A stretch of 64,000 bases of DNA from Streptomyces fumanus (GCF_014655295.1 NZ_BNBI01000001.1:744001-808000), one strand, 5' to 3'; numbered from the stretch's first letter, positions 43,786 through 52,643 are shown. Numbers and translations: made by a program. The notes: generated by a model from the letters alone, not told the origin.

Positions 43786-44805
43786 ATGCGCCCCGACACG
43801 CCTGCCGAGAACCTCGACCACACCGCCGAAGCGGCCCGCCTGGAGCGGACCGCCGGCCTGTACCCCGAGGACGCCGAGGCCCTGCTGCTGCGGGCCGCCG
43901 CCCACCTCGAACTGGCCGGCGACCGCCCCGCCGCGACCGCCCTCTACGACCGGCTGCTCGCCGCCCCCGGCACCCTGGAGAACCCGGCCCTGGTCCGCGC
44001 CCTGAAGGCGTCGAACCTGTGGGAGTACGACCACGAGGCCGAGGCCCGCGCGATCATCGACGGCGTCCGCGCGGCGGCCCCCCGGGACCCGGCCCCGTGG
44101 GTGATCGTCGCGGAGTCCCTGGAGGCCCACGACGAGCTGGAGGCGGCCCAGGAGACGTTCACCGAGGCCGCCCGCCTCCTCCTGACGGACGTCGCCGAAC
44201 CCCCGTACGCCACGCACCCCCTCCTCTACGGCCGCCACCGCGTCCGCCGCATGCTCGGCCTCCCCCACGACGAGTGGGACACCCTCGCCGACACCCTGCA
44301 CTCCATGCCGGTCTCCCTGGACGAGCTGCACGACCCCAAGCGCGTCTGGTCCCTGGGCTCCTCCAACCCCGCCGAGCTGGAGGCCGAGATCTCCCGCCTG
44401 CGCGCCGAACTCGGCGCCTACCGCGAGGCCCTCTCCCGCCCCTTCCCGGTCGCCATGCTCCACTGGCCCGCCGCCGAACTGACCGAACTCCTGGACGCGT
44501 ATCCCTCCCTGTCCGCCGAATACCCCTCCTACGAGGCCCACCTGGCGGCCATAGAGTCGGCCCTGCGCGAACTCGCCGCCTCCGGCACCCGCAACCTCGG
44601 CATCGTCCAGGGCACGGTCCCCTCCTACGAAGCCTTCGCCGCATCGGAGTCCGCCACCCCGTCGGACGCGTCCCTCCTCCCCCAGTACGCGACGACCTTG
44701 GCGGCCCGGGGACGGGCGGTGGCCTGGCCGCCGGAGCGGGGGGCGGGGTGCTGGTGCGGGTCGGGGCGGGGGTACGGGGAGTGTCACGGGGTGGCGCAGG
44801 ACTGA
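43786..44805 (+). CDS. SEC-C motif protein with TPR-like body
   Basis: 339 aa. The N-terminal half looks TPR-like (EAARLERTAGLYPEDAEALLLRAAAHLELAGDRPAATALYDRLL and on). The C-terminus carries a SEC-C zinc motif CWCGSGRGYGECHG. SEC-C domains are known from SecA and from nucleic-acid- or protein-associated accessory proteins. It lies 28 bp upstream of vsr and may be co-transcribed with the methylase genes, or may be the chromosomal neighbour at the edge of the island. Confidence 0.8.
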   Translation: MRPDTPAENLDHTAEAARLERTAGLYPEDAEALLLRAAAHLELAGDRPAATALYDRLLAAPGTLENPALVRALKASNLWEYDHEAEARAIIDGVRAAAPRDPAPWVIVAESLEAHDELEAAQETFTEAARLLLTDVAEPPYATHPLLYGRHRVRRMLGLPHDEWDTLADTLHSMPVSLDELHDPKRVWSLGSSNPAELEAEISRLRAELGAYREALSRPFPVAMLHWPAAELTELLDAYPSLSAEYPSYEAHLAAIESALRELAASGTRNLGIVQGTVPSYEAFAASESATPSDASLLPQYATTLAARGRAVAWPPERGAGCWCGSGRGYGECHGVAQD

Positions 44806-44832
44806 CCGTTCGAGCAGGTGGCCCCCCGGACG

Positions 44833-45297
44833 ATGAACAGCATGAAGCCCTCCTCCCCCGGCGTCTCCGCCCGCATGAGCAGGCAACCGAGCAAGGACAC
44901 CGGCGTCGAGCTGGCCGTACGACGGCTGCTGCACGCGGCCGGACTGCGCTACCGGGTCGAGTACCCCGTCCCCGGCATGCCCCGGCGACGGATCGACGTG
45001 GCCTTCCCGAAGGCCAAGATCGCCGTCCTCATCGACGGCTGCTTCTGGCACGGCTGCCCCCGACACGCCACCCACCCGAAGGCGAACGCCGAGTGGTGGC
45101 GCCGCAAACTGGAACGCAACATGGCCCGGGACCGGGAGACCACGGAACACCTCACGGCGGCAGGGTGGACGGTACTGCGCTTCTGGGAGCACGTACCGGC
45201 CGACGAGGTGGCGGGGGCGGTACGGGCGGCGGTGGACCGGGAGAGGCGGGGCGGGGAGTCCCGCGAGGGGAACACGCGGGCGCCGGAACGTCCGTGA
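44833..45297 (+). CDS. vsr: Very short patch repair endonuclease (Vsr)
   Basis: 154 aa (ATG at 44833; GTG at 44818 is possible). Vsr motifs: a start SRQPSKDTGVELAVRRLLHAAGLRYRVEYPVPGMP, the catalytic Asp in RIDVAFPKAKIAVLIDG, then CFWHGCPRHATHPKANAEWW with His/Cys for zinc and catalysis. It nicks next to T in T:G mismatches that arise by deamination of m5C, protecting the host from mutation by the adjacent cytosine methylase. First gene of the vsr-MTase-MTase unit. Confidence 0.92.
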   Translation: MNSMKPSSPGVSARMSRQPSKDTGVELAVRRLLHAAGLRYRVEYPVPGMPRRRIDVAFPKAKIAVLIDGCFWHGCPRHATHPKANAEWWRRKLERNMARDRETTEHLTAAGWTVLRFWEHVPADEVAGAVRAAVDRERRGGESREGNTRAPERP

Positions 45298-45318
45298 CAG
45301 AGAAACGTGGGGGGATCC

Positions 45319-46353
45319 ATGACCGATCGGCTCAGTCTCGTCGACGTCTGCGCGGGCGCGGGCGGCCTGGCGTCAGGGCTGGAGAGCGCCGGCTTCGCAC
45401 CGGTGCTGCTGCTCGACAACAAGAGTCAGGCGTGCGAGACGTTGTCGACCAATCGGCCGCACTGGAACGTCGTCTGCCAGGACCTGATCGACTTCCTCCC
45501 GCAGGAACATCCGGACACCCTGGACGTCGATCTGCTCTCCGCGGGCCTGCCCCGGGTGAAGTCCTCCGCGGCGGTCGGGCGCTCGGACAGTGAGCCGGAA
45601 CTGCGGCTGCTCAGCGCCACGGTCTACCTGGTCCACGCGATCCAGCCGCGCGCCCTGCTCCTGGAGAACCTGCCCGCCCTCGTCGACTCGCCGGCGTACG
45701 CGGAGATCCGGGAGTTCATCGGGGCCGAGCTGACCCACCTCGGATACCGACTCCGCTGGTTCGTGCTGAACGCGGCCGACTTCGGGGTGCCGCAGGAGCG
45801 GTTGCAAGGCGTCCTCGTGGCACTCAAGGAGCCGTGGTTCGACGCCTTCGCCCCTCCGGAACCGACGGTGAGCGAGCATCTCTCGGTCGGTCGGGCGTTG
45901 CGTCGCTCGATGGGTGCGCGGGGTTGGCCCGAGGCCGACGCCTGGGCGGACCAGGCCCGGGCCGTGGCGCCGACTCTGGTCGGGGGTTCGGACAATCGGG
46001 GCGGTGCGGACCTCGGTCCGAGCGGGACGAAACGGGCCTGGGCACGGATGGGCGTGAACGGTGGCGCCCTCGCCGACGAGGTGCCGGGGCCGGACTACCG
46101 GTGGCCGCGCTCGGACGATCCGGCCGAGATGCTGAAGATCACGGTGGACCAGGCAGCCGTGCTCCAGGGTTTTCCGTCGGAGTGGCGGATCACCGGTCGG
46201 AAGACGGCTCGGTACCGGCAGATAGGCCATGCGACCCCTCCACCGGTGGGCAGGGCGCTCGGCGCAGCCATCGCAAGGGCGCTGCGGTCTCCCGCCGGCC
46301 CGGGGAAGCCGGGAACGGCACCCGCGCCCGCCGGCTACACTTCGCACCCATGA
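45319..46353 (+). CDS. m5C-methyltransferase-like protein lacking the catalytic Cys
   Basis: 344 aa, ATG behind 'gggggg'. Motifs I (VDVCAGAGGLASGLESAGF), II (LLLDNKS), VI (RALLLENLPALV), VIII (PQERLQGVLVAL) and X (QIGHATPPPVGRAL) of C5-cytosine methyltransferases are present. In motif IV, where active enzymes read G-P-P-C-Q, this one reads AGLPRVKSS: Arg79 stands at the nucleophile position, so it should not methylate. SAM binding may persist. It lies 21 bp after vsr and overlaps the intact methylase by four bases (ATGA). Likely a specificity or regulatory partner; decay is less likely because everything else is conserved. Confidence 0.85.
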   Translation: MTDRLSLVDVCAGAGGLASGLESAGFAPVLLLDNKSQACETLSTNRPHWNVVCQDLIDFLPQEHPDTLDVDLLSAGLPRVKSSAAVGRSDSEPELRLLSATVYLVHAIQPRALLLENLPALVDSPAYAEIREFIGAELTHLGYRLRWFVLNAADFGVPQERLQGVLVALKEPWFDAFAPPEPTVSEHLSVGRALRRSMGARGWPEADAWADQARAVAPTLVGGSDNRGGADLGPSGTKRAWARMGVNGGALADEVPGPDYRWPRSDDPAEMLKITVDQAAVLQGFPSEWRITGRKTARYRQIGHATPPPVGRALGAAIARALRSPAGPGKPGTAPAPAGYTSHP

Positions 46354-47882
46354 GCCACATCCAGAACACGCCCTCCCCACGTGCGGTTTTCCGCATTTTG
46401 GACCTATTTGCCGGGCCGGGTGGGCTGGATGTGGCGGCAGAGGTCCTGGGTCATCGGGTAACCGGCATCGAATGGGACGACAACGCGTGCGCCACCCGAG
46501 CGGCGGCGGGGATGGACACCTTCACCGGCGACGTGCGGAAGTACCGCGCGTCCTTCTTCCCCCGGGCCCAGGTCCTGACGGGTGGCCCTCCGTGCCAGAC
46601 CTTCACCGTGGCCGGGCACGGTGCCGGCCGCAAAGCACTGGACCAGGTACTGGCGTACATCGCGCGACTGCATGACGTCGTGCGACCGGAGAACGCGGAG
46701 TGGAAGGAGATCTTCCGGACGTGGCGGGACATCTCCGAGGATCTGCGACGCAAGGCCGTCCGGGCCGAAGAGGTGCGGACCGAGAAGCGTGAGTGCGAGG
46801 CACGGCGCTCGGTGACCCGCAAGGCGCTCAGGAAGCACCTGCAGGACCACGGGCACTCCGCCGACGACATCAAGGCTCTCCTGAAGACGCTCGAAGCGTC
46901 CCGGAAACTCGATCTCGACCACCCCGACCTCAAGCCCTTGATCGAGCAGTTCTCCGTCCTCAGCGCCGAGATCGACCGGCACAAGGTCGTACTGGAGGAA
47001 CTGGGCGACGAGCGGACAGGGCTGGTCCTCCAGCCGCTGTGGTGGGTGATAGAGCGAAGCCGGCGCCCCGGGTCGGAGCCCTACGAGGCTGTCGTGCTGG
47101 AGCAGGTGCCGGCGGTGATGCCGGTGTGGGAGAAGTATGCCGAGGTGCTCGGCACTCTCGGTTACCGCACCAGGACGCAACTGATGTACACCGAGGCGTT
47201 CGGGGTCCCGCAGACCCGGAAGCGTGCCGTGCTCATGGCCCGCCGCGGCGGGCCCGAGATCCCTGAGGTCGAGGAGACCCACGAGCGGTACCGCTCGCGG
47301 AACATTCTCAGCAGGGCATCGGCCAAGGCGGACGACCTGCTCTGGGACGTCGACGAGGACGCCGCGGACAAGACCCCGCCGAAGGAAGCGTGGGTGTCCA
47401 TGGAGACGGCTCTCAAGAAGGCACGGGCCATCGACCCCGGTCTGCCCGACCGGCCTGCCTTCACCGTCGTCTCCAACTACGGGACCGGCGGTGACCCCAG
47501 CACACGCGGCGAGCGTGACCATGACGCCCCGTCCGCGACGATCACCGGCAAGGTGTCGCGGAACCGCTTGGTCTTCAAGGGGACCAAGAAGCACCTAGCC
47601 CGCCACGACCGCTTCACGATCCCCGAGGCGGGCGTGCTGCAGACGTTCCCCGTGGCGTATCCGTGGAGCGGCGGCGACCGGCCCCAGCAGATCGGCAACG
47701 CCGTCCCGCCTCGGCTGGCCCTGCACGTGCTGCGGCAGGTCCTGGAACCGGAGTCGAGCCGCGAGGAGGCCCGCGCCCGGCTGGAACAGGCCATCACGGA
47801 TCTGGAGACCTGGCAGCCGGGCGAGACGGTGGAGGTCCGCGAGCACGGGCAGTGGGAGGGTCACCCGCTCACCGGCAGATGA
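46350..47882 (+). CDS. DNA (cytosine-5) methyltransferase with a long helical insertion
   Basis: 510 aa. Motif I LDLFAGPGGLDVAAEVLGH, II IEWDDNACATR, IV LTGGPPCQTF (nucleophile Cys82), VI VLEQVPAV (usual ENV replaced by EQV, 251-253), VIII PQTRKRAVLMA, IX-region DRPAFTVVSN and X QQIGNAVPPRLALHVL. Between IV and VI lies an insertion of about 120 residues (110-230), very rich in Lys/Arg/Glu and probably coiled coil; this gap is normally short. The target-recognition region is between VIII and IX. Sequence specificity unknown. The first 30 codons are less GC-rich than neighbours. It ends 10 bp from a convergent unit. Confidence 0.9.
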   Translation: MSHIQNTPSPRAVFRILDLFAGPGGLDVAAEVLGHRVTGIEWDDNACATRAAAGMDTFTGDVRKYRASFFPRAQVLTGGPPCQTFTVAGHGAGRKALDQVLAYIARLHDVVRPENAEWKEIFRTWRDISEDLRRKAVRAEEVRTEKRECEARRSVTRKALRKHLQDHGHSADDIKALLKTLEASRKLDLDHPDLKPLIEQFSVLSAEIDRHKVVLEELGDERTGLVLQPLWWVIERSRRPGSEPYEAVVLEQVPAVMPVWEKYAEVLGTLGYRTRTQLMYTEAFGVPQTRKRAVLMARRGGPEIPEVEETHERYRSRNILSRASAKADDLLWDVDEDAADKTPPKEAWVSMETALKKARAIDPGLPDRPAFTVVSNYGTGGDPSTRGERDHDAPSATITGKVSRNRLVFKGTKKHLARHDRFTIPEAGVLQTFPVAYPWSGGDRPQQIGNAVPPRLALHVLRQVLEPESSREEARARLEQAITDLETWQPGETVEVREHGQWEGHPLTGR

Positions 47883-47892
47883 CCTCTCCCCC

Positions 47893-48768
47893 TCACGGCT
47901 GCGGAGTCCGCCCCCTGATCGGGGCGGTCTCGAACAACCCGACGAGGTAGTCGGCGAGCGCGGCCACCGAAGCCTCCGGAACGCGCTCCTCGTCGGGGCC
48001 GACAGGAAGCGTGTGGCGCGGGACGGGGGGCGCGGACTCGGCTTCCTCGATCCACGCACGCAGCGGCTCGGGGTCACGCGGTTCGTCCGGGGCGAGCGCG
48101 TCGTAGACCAAGGTGGCACCGGCAGTGCTGATCGCCACCAGGAGTCCGTTGATCTCCCGCCCGGTGCTGGCGACACCTCGCTCCAGGATGCGCACCAACG
48201 CCTGGGCCGTGGGCCGATGGTCGATCAGGTCCATGCGCAACGCGTTGTGGATGAGGTCCTGGTTGGAGCAAGCCGTCACCACCGGTCCGTAGTCCTCGCC
48301 GTTCCGGAACATCTCCGCGGCCCACCACAGCCGGGAGAAGCACTGCCGGTCGGCGGCACCCTTGAAGCGGGCCGGGTTGATGCGCATGTTCCTGTCCTGC
48401 GCCGGTGCGGGACCATGTCTCCAAGCCACGTAATCCGGCGCGACGGCCAGTGCCAGGTGGGTCCAGATCCTCCTGTCCGCGGCCTCCCGCCGGGTCAGGC
48501 GCAGCGTCGCGTGCAGCCGGGGCGCCAACCAGCCGTCGGCTTCCGTCCGGTTCTCCTTGAACTGGTACATCGCGTCGTCCACCAGATCCCTGAGGGGCTC
48601 CACGTCCCATCGGGGGTCCTCCTCCGGCAGCGGCTCGACCACCTTGGCCAGATCGATGCCGGCGTGTCCCTGCACTCCTTTGAGGAGATCCTCGGTGAGG
48701 AAGGGATCGGCGGCGGTCGCGGAGAGCAGACCGAGCCGTGCGGGAATGTGGTGCGGCTTCTCGATCAC
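47893..48768 (-). CDS. DUF6339-like protein of a GHKL defence cassette
   Basis: 291 aa from a GTG at 48768 overlapping the upstream stop (GTGA). No signal peptide or membrane segment. Segments such as RIWTHLALAVAPDYVAWRH, RINPARFKGAADRQCFSRLWWAAEMFRNGEDY and ISTAGATLVYDALAPD resemble, from memory, DUF6339 proteins that occur beside GHKL ATPases and methylases in actinobacteria. No catalytic motif is recognised. Last gene of a three-gene unit, suggesting a complex with the two upstream products. Confidence 0.7.
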   Translation of the reverse strand: MIEKPHHIPARLGLLSATAADPFLTEDLLKGVQGHAGIDLAKVVEPLPEEDPRWDVEPLRDLVDDAMYQFKENRTEADGWLAPRLHATLRLTRREAADRRIWTHLALAVAPDYVAWRHGPAPAQDRNMRINPARFKGAADRQCFSRLWWAAEMFRNGEDYGPVVTACSNQDLIHNALRMDLIDHRPTAQALVRILERGVASTGREINGLLVAISTAGATLVYDALAPDEPRDPEPLRAWIEEAESAPPVPRHTLPVGPDEERVPEASVAALADYLVGLFETAPIRGRTPQP

Positions 48769-49760
48769 GCGCTGTCCTCTCGGTTCATCTGCTGCAACGC
48801 GCGAAGGGCGTTGGCGACCGCCTTGCTCGCGCTCGCTCGGCGCACGGCGGCGTAGTGGACACGGGTCTGGAGTTCGACCCAACCCGCGTCACCGGTTCGA
48901 CGGCGATGGACCTGGCGGAGCGCTTCCTCGGCGCGGAGGCCCGGCACCACGTCGGGAAGCATCTCTCGCAGCACCTCACCCCTCCAGTCGGTGGGGAAGA
49001 CGGGCGAGCCGTCCGGTTCGACCTCCAGGTCACCCAGGGCGCTGTGGAACACCGCTGTCCACACGTCGGTGGCCATCTGGGCGAGCAGCAGCTCCTGGAC
49101 CTTGCTCTCGACTCCCCCGCTGTTGCCGCCGAGGAGATCCGAGAACCCCTCGACATCGGTGTTGACCATGACCAGGGGCACCCGCCCCGAGGCGTCGATC
49201 ACCCAGGGCGCGTCGGAGTAGGGGCGCAGCCACTCCCGCGTGCTCTTGGAGAAACTGGCCTGCTTCACGTCGAGGGTCAGGCCACCGAGCGGCTCCTCGG
49301 CGACCGTGTCGACGGCCCAGTCCGCGTCGGTCTCGGTGATCGACCGGCCCGGGACGTCGTCGATCGTGGCGACGGCGTGGACCGCGAGGGTCGCGCGCCC
49401 CACGTGGTCGTCGCGCAACACCTCGATGTCACCGGCCCACTCCTTGCTGTCCGGAGCGTCCTGCCGCAGGTCGACGGTGGTTCGCACATTGGTGTCGCCG
49501 TCGGTGAGCACCGCCAGGACCCGCAGGTCGCTCCACGGCGCGTCCGGGTCGGTGGCGCCGGGAGGAAGGGTGGCCGACAGGCCGATCCTGGCCGAGATCC
49601 AGTCGTCGCGCTGCGCCACCCCCAGAGCCACGGTCCGCTGCGGAACGGAGTAGGCGGAGGTGTCCAGGTGCTCGCGTGTCCCGTCGGGCAGCTTGAGCGA
49701 GGCGGATGTCACCCGCAGGCTGATCGGACGGTTGAGTCGCTTGTACGGGTAGAACTTCAT
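48765..49760 (-). CDS. Unknown 331-aa protein of a GHKL defence cassette
   Basis: I do not recognise the family. Residues 1-190 look beta-rich (MKFYPYKRLNRPISLRVTSASLKLPDG, WSDLRVLAVLTDGDTNVRTTVDLR), suggesting a sandwich or OB-like domain. The C-terminal 140 residues are helical (VESKVQELLLAQMATDVWTAVFHSAL, VHYAAVRRASASKAVANALRALQQM). The start lies 3 bp after the GHKL ATPase stop and the end overlaps the DUF6339-like gene, so it is tightly co-expressed. An effector or adaptor role is inference. Confidence 0.8.
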   Translation of the reverse strand: MKFYPYKRLNRPISLRVTSASLKLPDGTREHLDTSAYSVPQRTVALGVAQRDDWISARIGLSATLPPGATDPDAPWSDLRVLAVLTDGDTNVRTTVDLRQDAPDSKEWAGDIEVLRDDHVGRATLAVHAVATIDDVPGRSITETDADWAVDTVAEEPLGGLTLDVKQASFSKSTREWLRPYSDAPWVIDASGRVPLVMVNTDVEGFSDLLGGNSGGVESKVQELLLAQMATDVWTAVFHSALGDLEVEPDGSPVFPTDWRGEVLREMLPDVVPGLRAEEALRQVHRRRTGDAGWVELQTRVHYAAVRRASASKAVANALRALQQMNREDSA

Positions 49761-49763
49761 GCC

Positions 49764-51908
49764 TCACTCCCCTGTGCCGGCACGAAGTTCGAGCACGAGC
49801 CGCGTGAGTTCGGTCCGGACCGGATGGCTGGTGGCGTCGGTGAATCCCCGGAAGACGGCTCGGCGGGCGCGCGGCGTGAACCGCAGCACACCGTCCTCGA
49901 CCTCGCAGCCGTCCACGGCGACGAGTTCGGCCCAGTCGAGCCTGGGCCGACTGCCGGACCGCACGTCCAGGAGGACCACCGGAGTCATGGCGGGCAGTTC
50001 TTCGGCCCGTGGAAGCTTCACCTCCGCGGTGATCTGCCATTCCCCGCCGGCACCGATCCGGGCTTCCAACCCGTCCAGTTCGGGCAGGGTCGACCCGGCG
50101 GCCCGCTTGGGGGCGGCGGTGGTCTTGCGCTGGACGGTGAGCTTCTTGCGCAGCTTGGCGTTCTCCTGGGATCCGGCGCTCTTCGGTCGGACGACCAGTT
50201 CCTTGACAGCCGAGTTGACCTCGGCGGTCAACGCGGCGATGCGGTGGTGCGCGCTGTGCGACCAGCGGAGGGTCAGTTCCTCGGTCTGGCCCCACCGGTC
50301 GTGCTCGGGCGGTTCGGCAGCCCGTAGGAACTCCTCCGCGTCGTCGGCGAAGGGCGCCGACTCTCCGGCGGCATGACCGAGCAGGAGTACGGCCTGGAAG
50401 GCGGTGACGCCCAGCGGCAGGCCGTGCACGGTGGACTTCTTGATGGTCATCCGGTTGCCACGCAGCGAGTGGACCTCGCTCTTCGCGGCGTCCTTCTCCT
50501 CCGCCTCCGTGACCAGGAGTACTCCCTGGTGGGTGCCGAGCGTGCCGCGGCGGCCACCGGTCAGCGGCAGCCGCAGGGGAACGTTGCGGAGCGCGACCTG
50601 ACCGGCCTGCGTGAGCCGGTCCACGGTCGTCCCCTCGTAGAAGGCCCGCAGCGCCCGAGTACGCGAGGGCTGTGCCTCGGCGGGGTCGACCTTCTCCTCC
50701 GGGATGACGACCTCCCCGTTGCGCAGTGTCCGGACCGACGTCTCCAGCAGCGGGAGCTTGCTGCCCCCTCCCGTCATGGCCGCCCAGAAGTCCCGGCCCA
50801 ATGCCTCGACCAGGCGGTGGTGCATGGCGGTGATGTCGCGGGTTCCGTCGTCGTCGCCCCCGTTCTCGTCGTCGGCGGCATCGGGTTTCTCCGGGGCGAG
50901 ACTGGCCACGTCATGGGCGCCGACGATGAGGAAGGAGGTGCCCGGCTCGTCGCTCTCGCGGGTGAGGTGCAGCCTCTCGACCGTCTCCTCGTCCGCCCAC
51001 CAGGAGCGGACCACCTCCGCGTTGGGTGTCTCGGGGTCGGGACGCCCCAGCCACGCGGGGCCCGCCCACGCCTGACCGTCGACGACACGCCACGGCAGTT
51101 CCAGTCGCCCGATGACCCGGCGTTCGGTACGACCCTCGTGAGGAACGGAGAGCGTGGAGTTGATCAGGACCATGCCGAGCGCGCTGGTGGCCCAGAGCGT
51201 CGCCTTGCCGAGCCCGTAGGAACCTCCCGCTGCCCGGCCCGACTTGAGGCTCTCCAACTGCCGGCGGACGACGGCCGCGAACTTGCCGTCGTCGTAGTCG
51301 TCACCGGTGAGGCCGGAGGCGTTGTAGTCGTCGACCCGCAGCAGGATCAGGCGACCCTTCTCGAACATGTCGCGGACACCGGCGTCCACCACCCGCCCGA
51401 CCTTCTGATCGGCGGCGGACTCCGAGACGGCCAGGTAGTGCGGTTGGAGTCGGTCCCAGAGGATCGCGGCGCGGAACGCCTCCAACGCCTCACCGGTCAG
51501 CTCGTGGATCGTGTACCGCACGCGGACCGGACGTCCGTTCTCCACCAGCCGCTCGTCGAGGCTGTTCTGGCAGGTCTCCCGGGCGAGCACCTGAACGTCC
51601 GCGTCGAAGGCGAAGGCAGCGGCGTTCCCGCCGTCGCGACCACCGTCCAGATAACCGGGCCGGTGGTACCAGGTGACCGGGAGACCGGCCTGCGTGTCGG
51701 TGGTCCGGGTGTGCACCGTGCTCAGGTCGGTACCCAGCGCCTTGGCGATCTCGCCCATGACGGTGGCACGCGGGACCGAGCGCTTGGTGATCCACGCGGA
51801 GACCGCGGCTCGGGTGAGTCCCAGCTCTTCCGCCAGCTCGGCCTGCGTCTTGCCCGCGATCTTGAGCTGACGGGCCAGCCAGGGCCCGAACTCCTCACCG
51901 GCCTCCAT
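49764..51908 (-). CDS. XRE-type HTH fused to GHKL (paraMORC-like) ATPase
   Basis: 714 aa, ATG at 51908 with 'gggagg' four bases upstream. Residues 10-60 form an XRE helix-turn-helix (KTQAELAEELGLTRAAVSAWITKRSVPRATVMGEIAKALG). A GHKL/Hsp90-type ATP site follows: N-box LARETCQNSLDER (108-120, catalytic Glu111, Mg-binding Asn115), G1-like LRVDDYNASGLTG and G2 GGSYGLGKATLW. The C-terminal 250 residues include a coiled-coil stretch (TAEVNSAVKELVVRPKSAGSQENAKLRKKL). GHKL ATPases of the paraMORC/MutL-like kind are known in prokaryotic operons with Vsr and m5C methylases. The HTH may tie sensing to autoregulation of the divergent promoter. Confidence 0.8.
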   Translation of the reverse strand: MEAGEEFGPWLARQLKIAGKTQAELAEELGLTRAAVSAWITKRSVPRATVMGEIAKALGTDLSTVHTRTTDTQAGLPVTWYHRPGYLDGGRDGGNAAAFAFDADVQVLARETCQNSLDERLVENGRPVRVRYTIHELTGEALEAFRAAILWDRLQPHYLAVSESAADQKVGRVVDAGVRDMFEKGRLILLRVDDYNASGLTGDDYDDGKFAAVVRRQLESLKSGRAAGGSYGLGKATLWATSALGMVLINSTLSVPHEGRTERRVIGRLELPWRVVDGQAWAGPAWLGRPDPETPNAEVVRSWWADEETVERLHLTRESDEPGTSFLIVGAHDVASLAPEKPDAADDENGGDDDGTRDITAMHHRLVEALGRDFWAAMTGGGSKLPLLETSVRTLRNGEVVIPEEKVDPAEAQPSRTRALRAFYEGTTVDRLTQAGQVALRNVPLRLPLTGGRRGTLGTHQGVLLVTEAEEKDAAKSEVHSLRGNRMTIKKSTVHGLPLGVTAFQAVLLLGHAAGESAPFADDAEEFLRAAEPPEHDRWGQTEELTLRWSHSAHHRIAALTAEVNSAVKELVVRPKSAGSQENAKLRKKLTVQRKTTAAPKRAAGSTLPELDGLEARIGAGGEWQITAEVKLPRAEELPAMTPVVLLDVRSGSRPRLDWAELVAVDGCEVEDGVLRFTPRARRAVFRGFTDATSHPVRTELTRLVLELRAGTGE

Positions 51909-52329
51909 GCGGCCTCCCACTCTTCGGTGTAACTCGTTGTGCGACGGTCCTGGACAGGCTAATTTGACATCCCAGCGCGCGTCAATCACGACTTGACGCA
52001 AGACCGGCGACCACCCCCTCTCGAACGACTGTCCACTTTGCCCGTAACGCACCACTAGAGGTAGAAGCATGCGGAACTCGCGAGTAGCTCCTGGTGTCGC
52101 AGATGCAAACGCTACAGCTAACCGGAATGCTCAATTCCGGTAATCCGCCCCGCAATTACCGCTCGACACGAACGAGTGACTTCTCCTAGGATCGTTGACG
52201 GCAGCAGTGCCTACCCCACTGGGCAACTCCTGTGTTCGACGGGCGACTTGTACCCTTTTCCGCTCTCGAGACCCCGAACGTGCCCGTGGTGCGGGATCCC
52301 GAACGACCACCAGAGGAAACGACACCCTC
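51909..52329. promoter_or_regulatory. 421-bp divergent control region of the defence island
   Basis: Less GC-rich than the surroundings. It contains CGTCAA (51980-51985) and TTGACG (51993-51998), 6-bp arms 7 bp apart, with another TTGACA at 51964-51969; and a perfect 8-bp inverted repeat ACCGGAAT-gctca-ATTCCGGT at 52121-52141. These are candidate sites for the HTH-GHKL protein. Both divergent transcripts must start here. No other gene is supported. Confidence 0.5.
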
Positions 52330-52509
52330 ATGGAAGACCCTCCCGGGGAATCGGAGTCCCCTTACGACTGCCCGCCGTACTCGATGCGGGAACTCAGCGC
52401 GATCTCTTTACAACTCTCGTTCGCCGGTTCCGACGTCGAGAAGAAGCAGATCCTCGACGCGTACGGCATGACGCCGGAGGAGTTCCGAGAACTCTCCGGT
52501 GACGGTTGA
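52330..52509 (+). CDS. Small acidic protein, 59 aa, at the head of the DISARM-like operon
   Basis: ATG at 52330 with 'gagg' upstream at a rather long distance. The product (start MEDPPGESESPYDCPPYSMRE) ends in two amphipathic helices (LSAISLQLSFAGSDVEKKQIL, TPEEFRELSG). It is acidic, soluble, with one Cys. Its stop TGA overlaps a TTG (TTGA, 52506) that opens a long form of the next gene's frame. No family recognised. The coding case rests on composition and position only. Confidence 0.5.
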   Translation: MEDPPGESESPYDCPPYSMRELSAISLQLSFAGSDVEKKQILDAYGMTPEEFRELSGDG

Positions 52510-52643
52510 CCCTGCCAAGGACCACTCCGCCCCGGCGTGCGACAGACGACGCCTTCGTGCAGGTCGGAGCGGTCGACCGAGCTTCTTTCGCCCCTCGTCC
52601 CCGCTATCCGGATGCCTCTCGCCGCAGGAGCCGTGAATTCACC

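Noticed and set aside
52506-52643. Starting the sacsin-SF2 gene at TTG 52506, overlapping the small ORF stop.
   Set aside because: The 46 added codons are Arg/Pro-rich and not protein-like; GTG 52644 gives a natural start. The alternative is not excluded.
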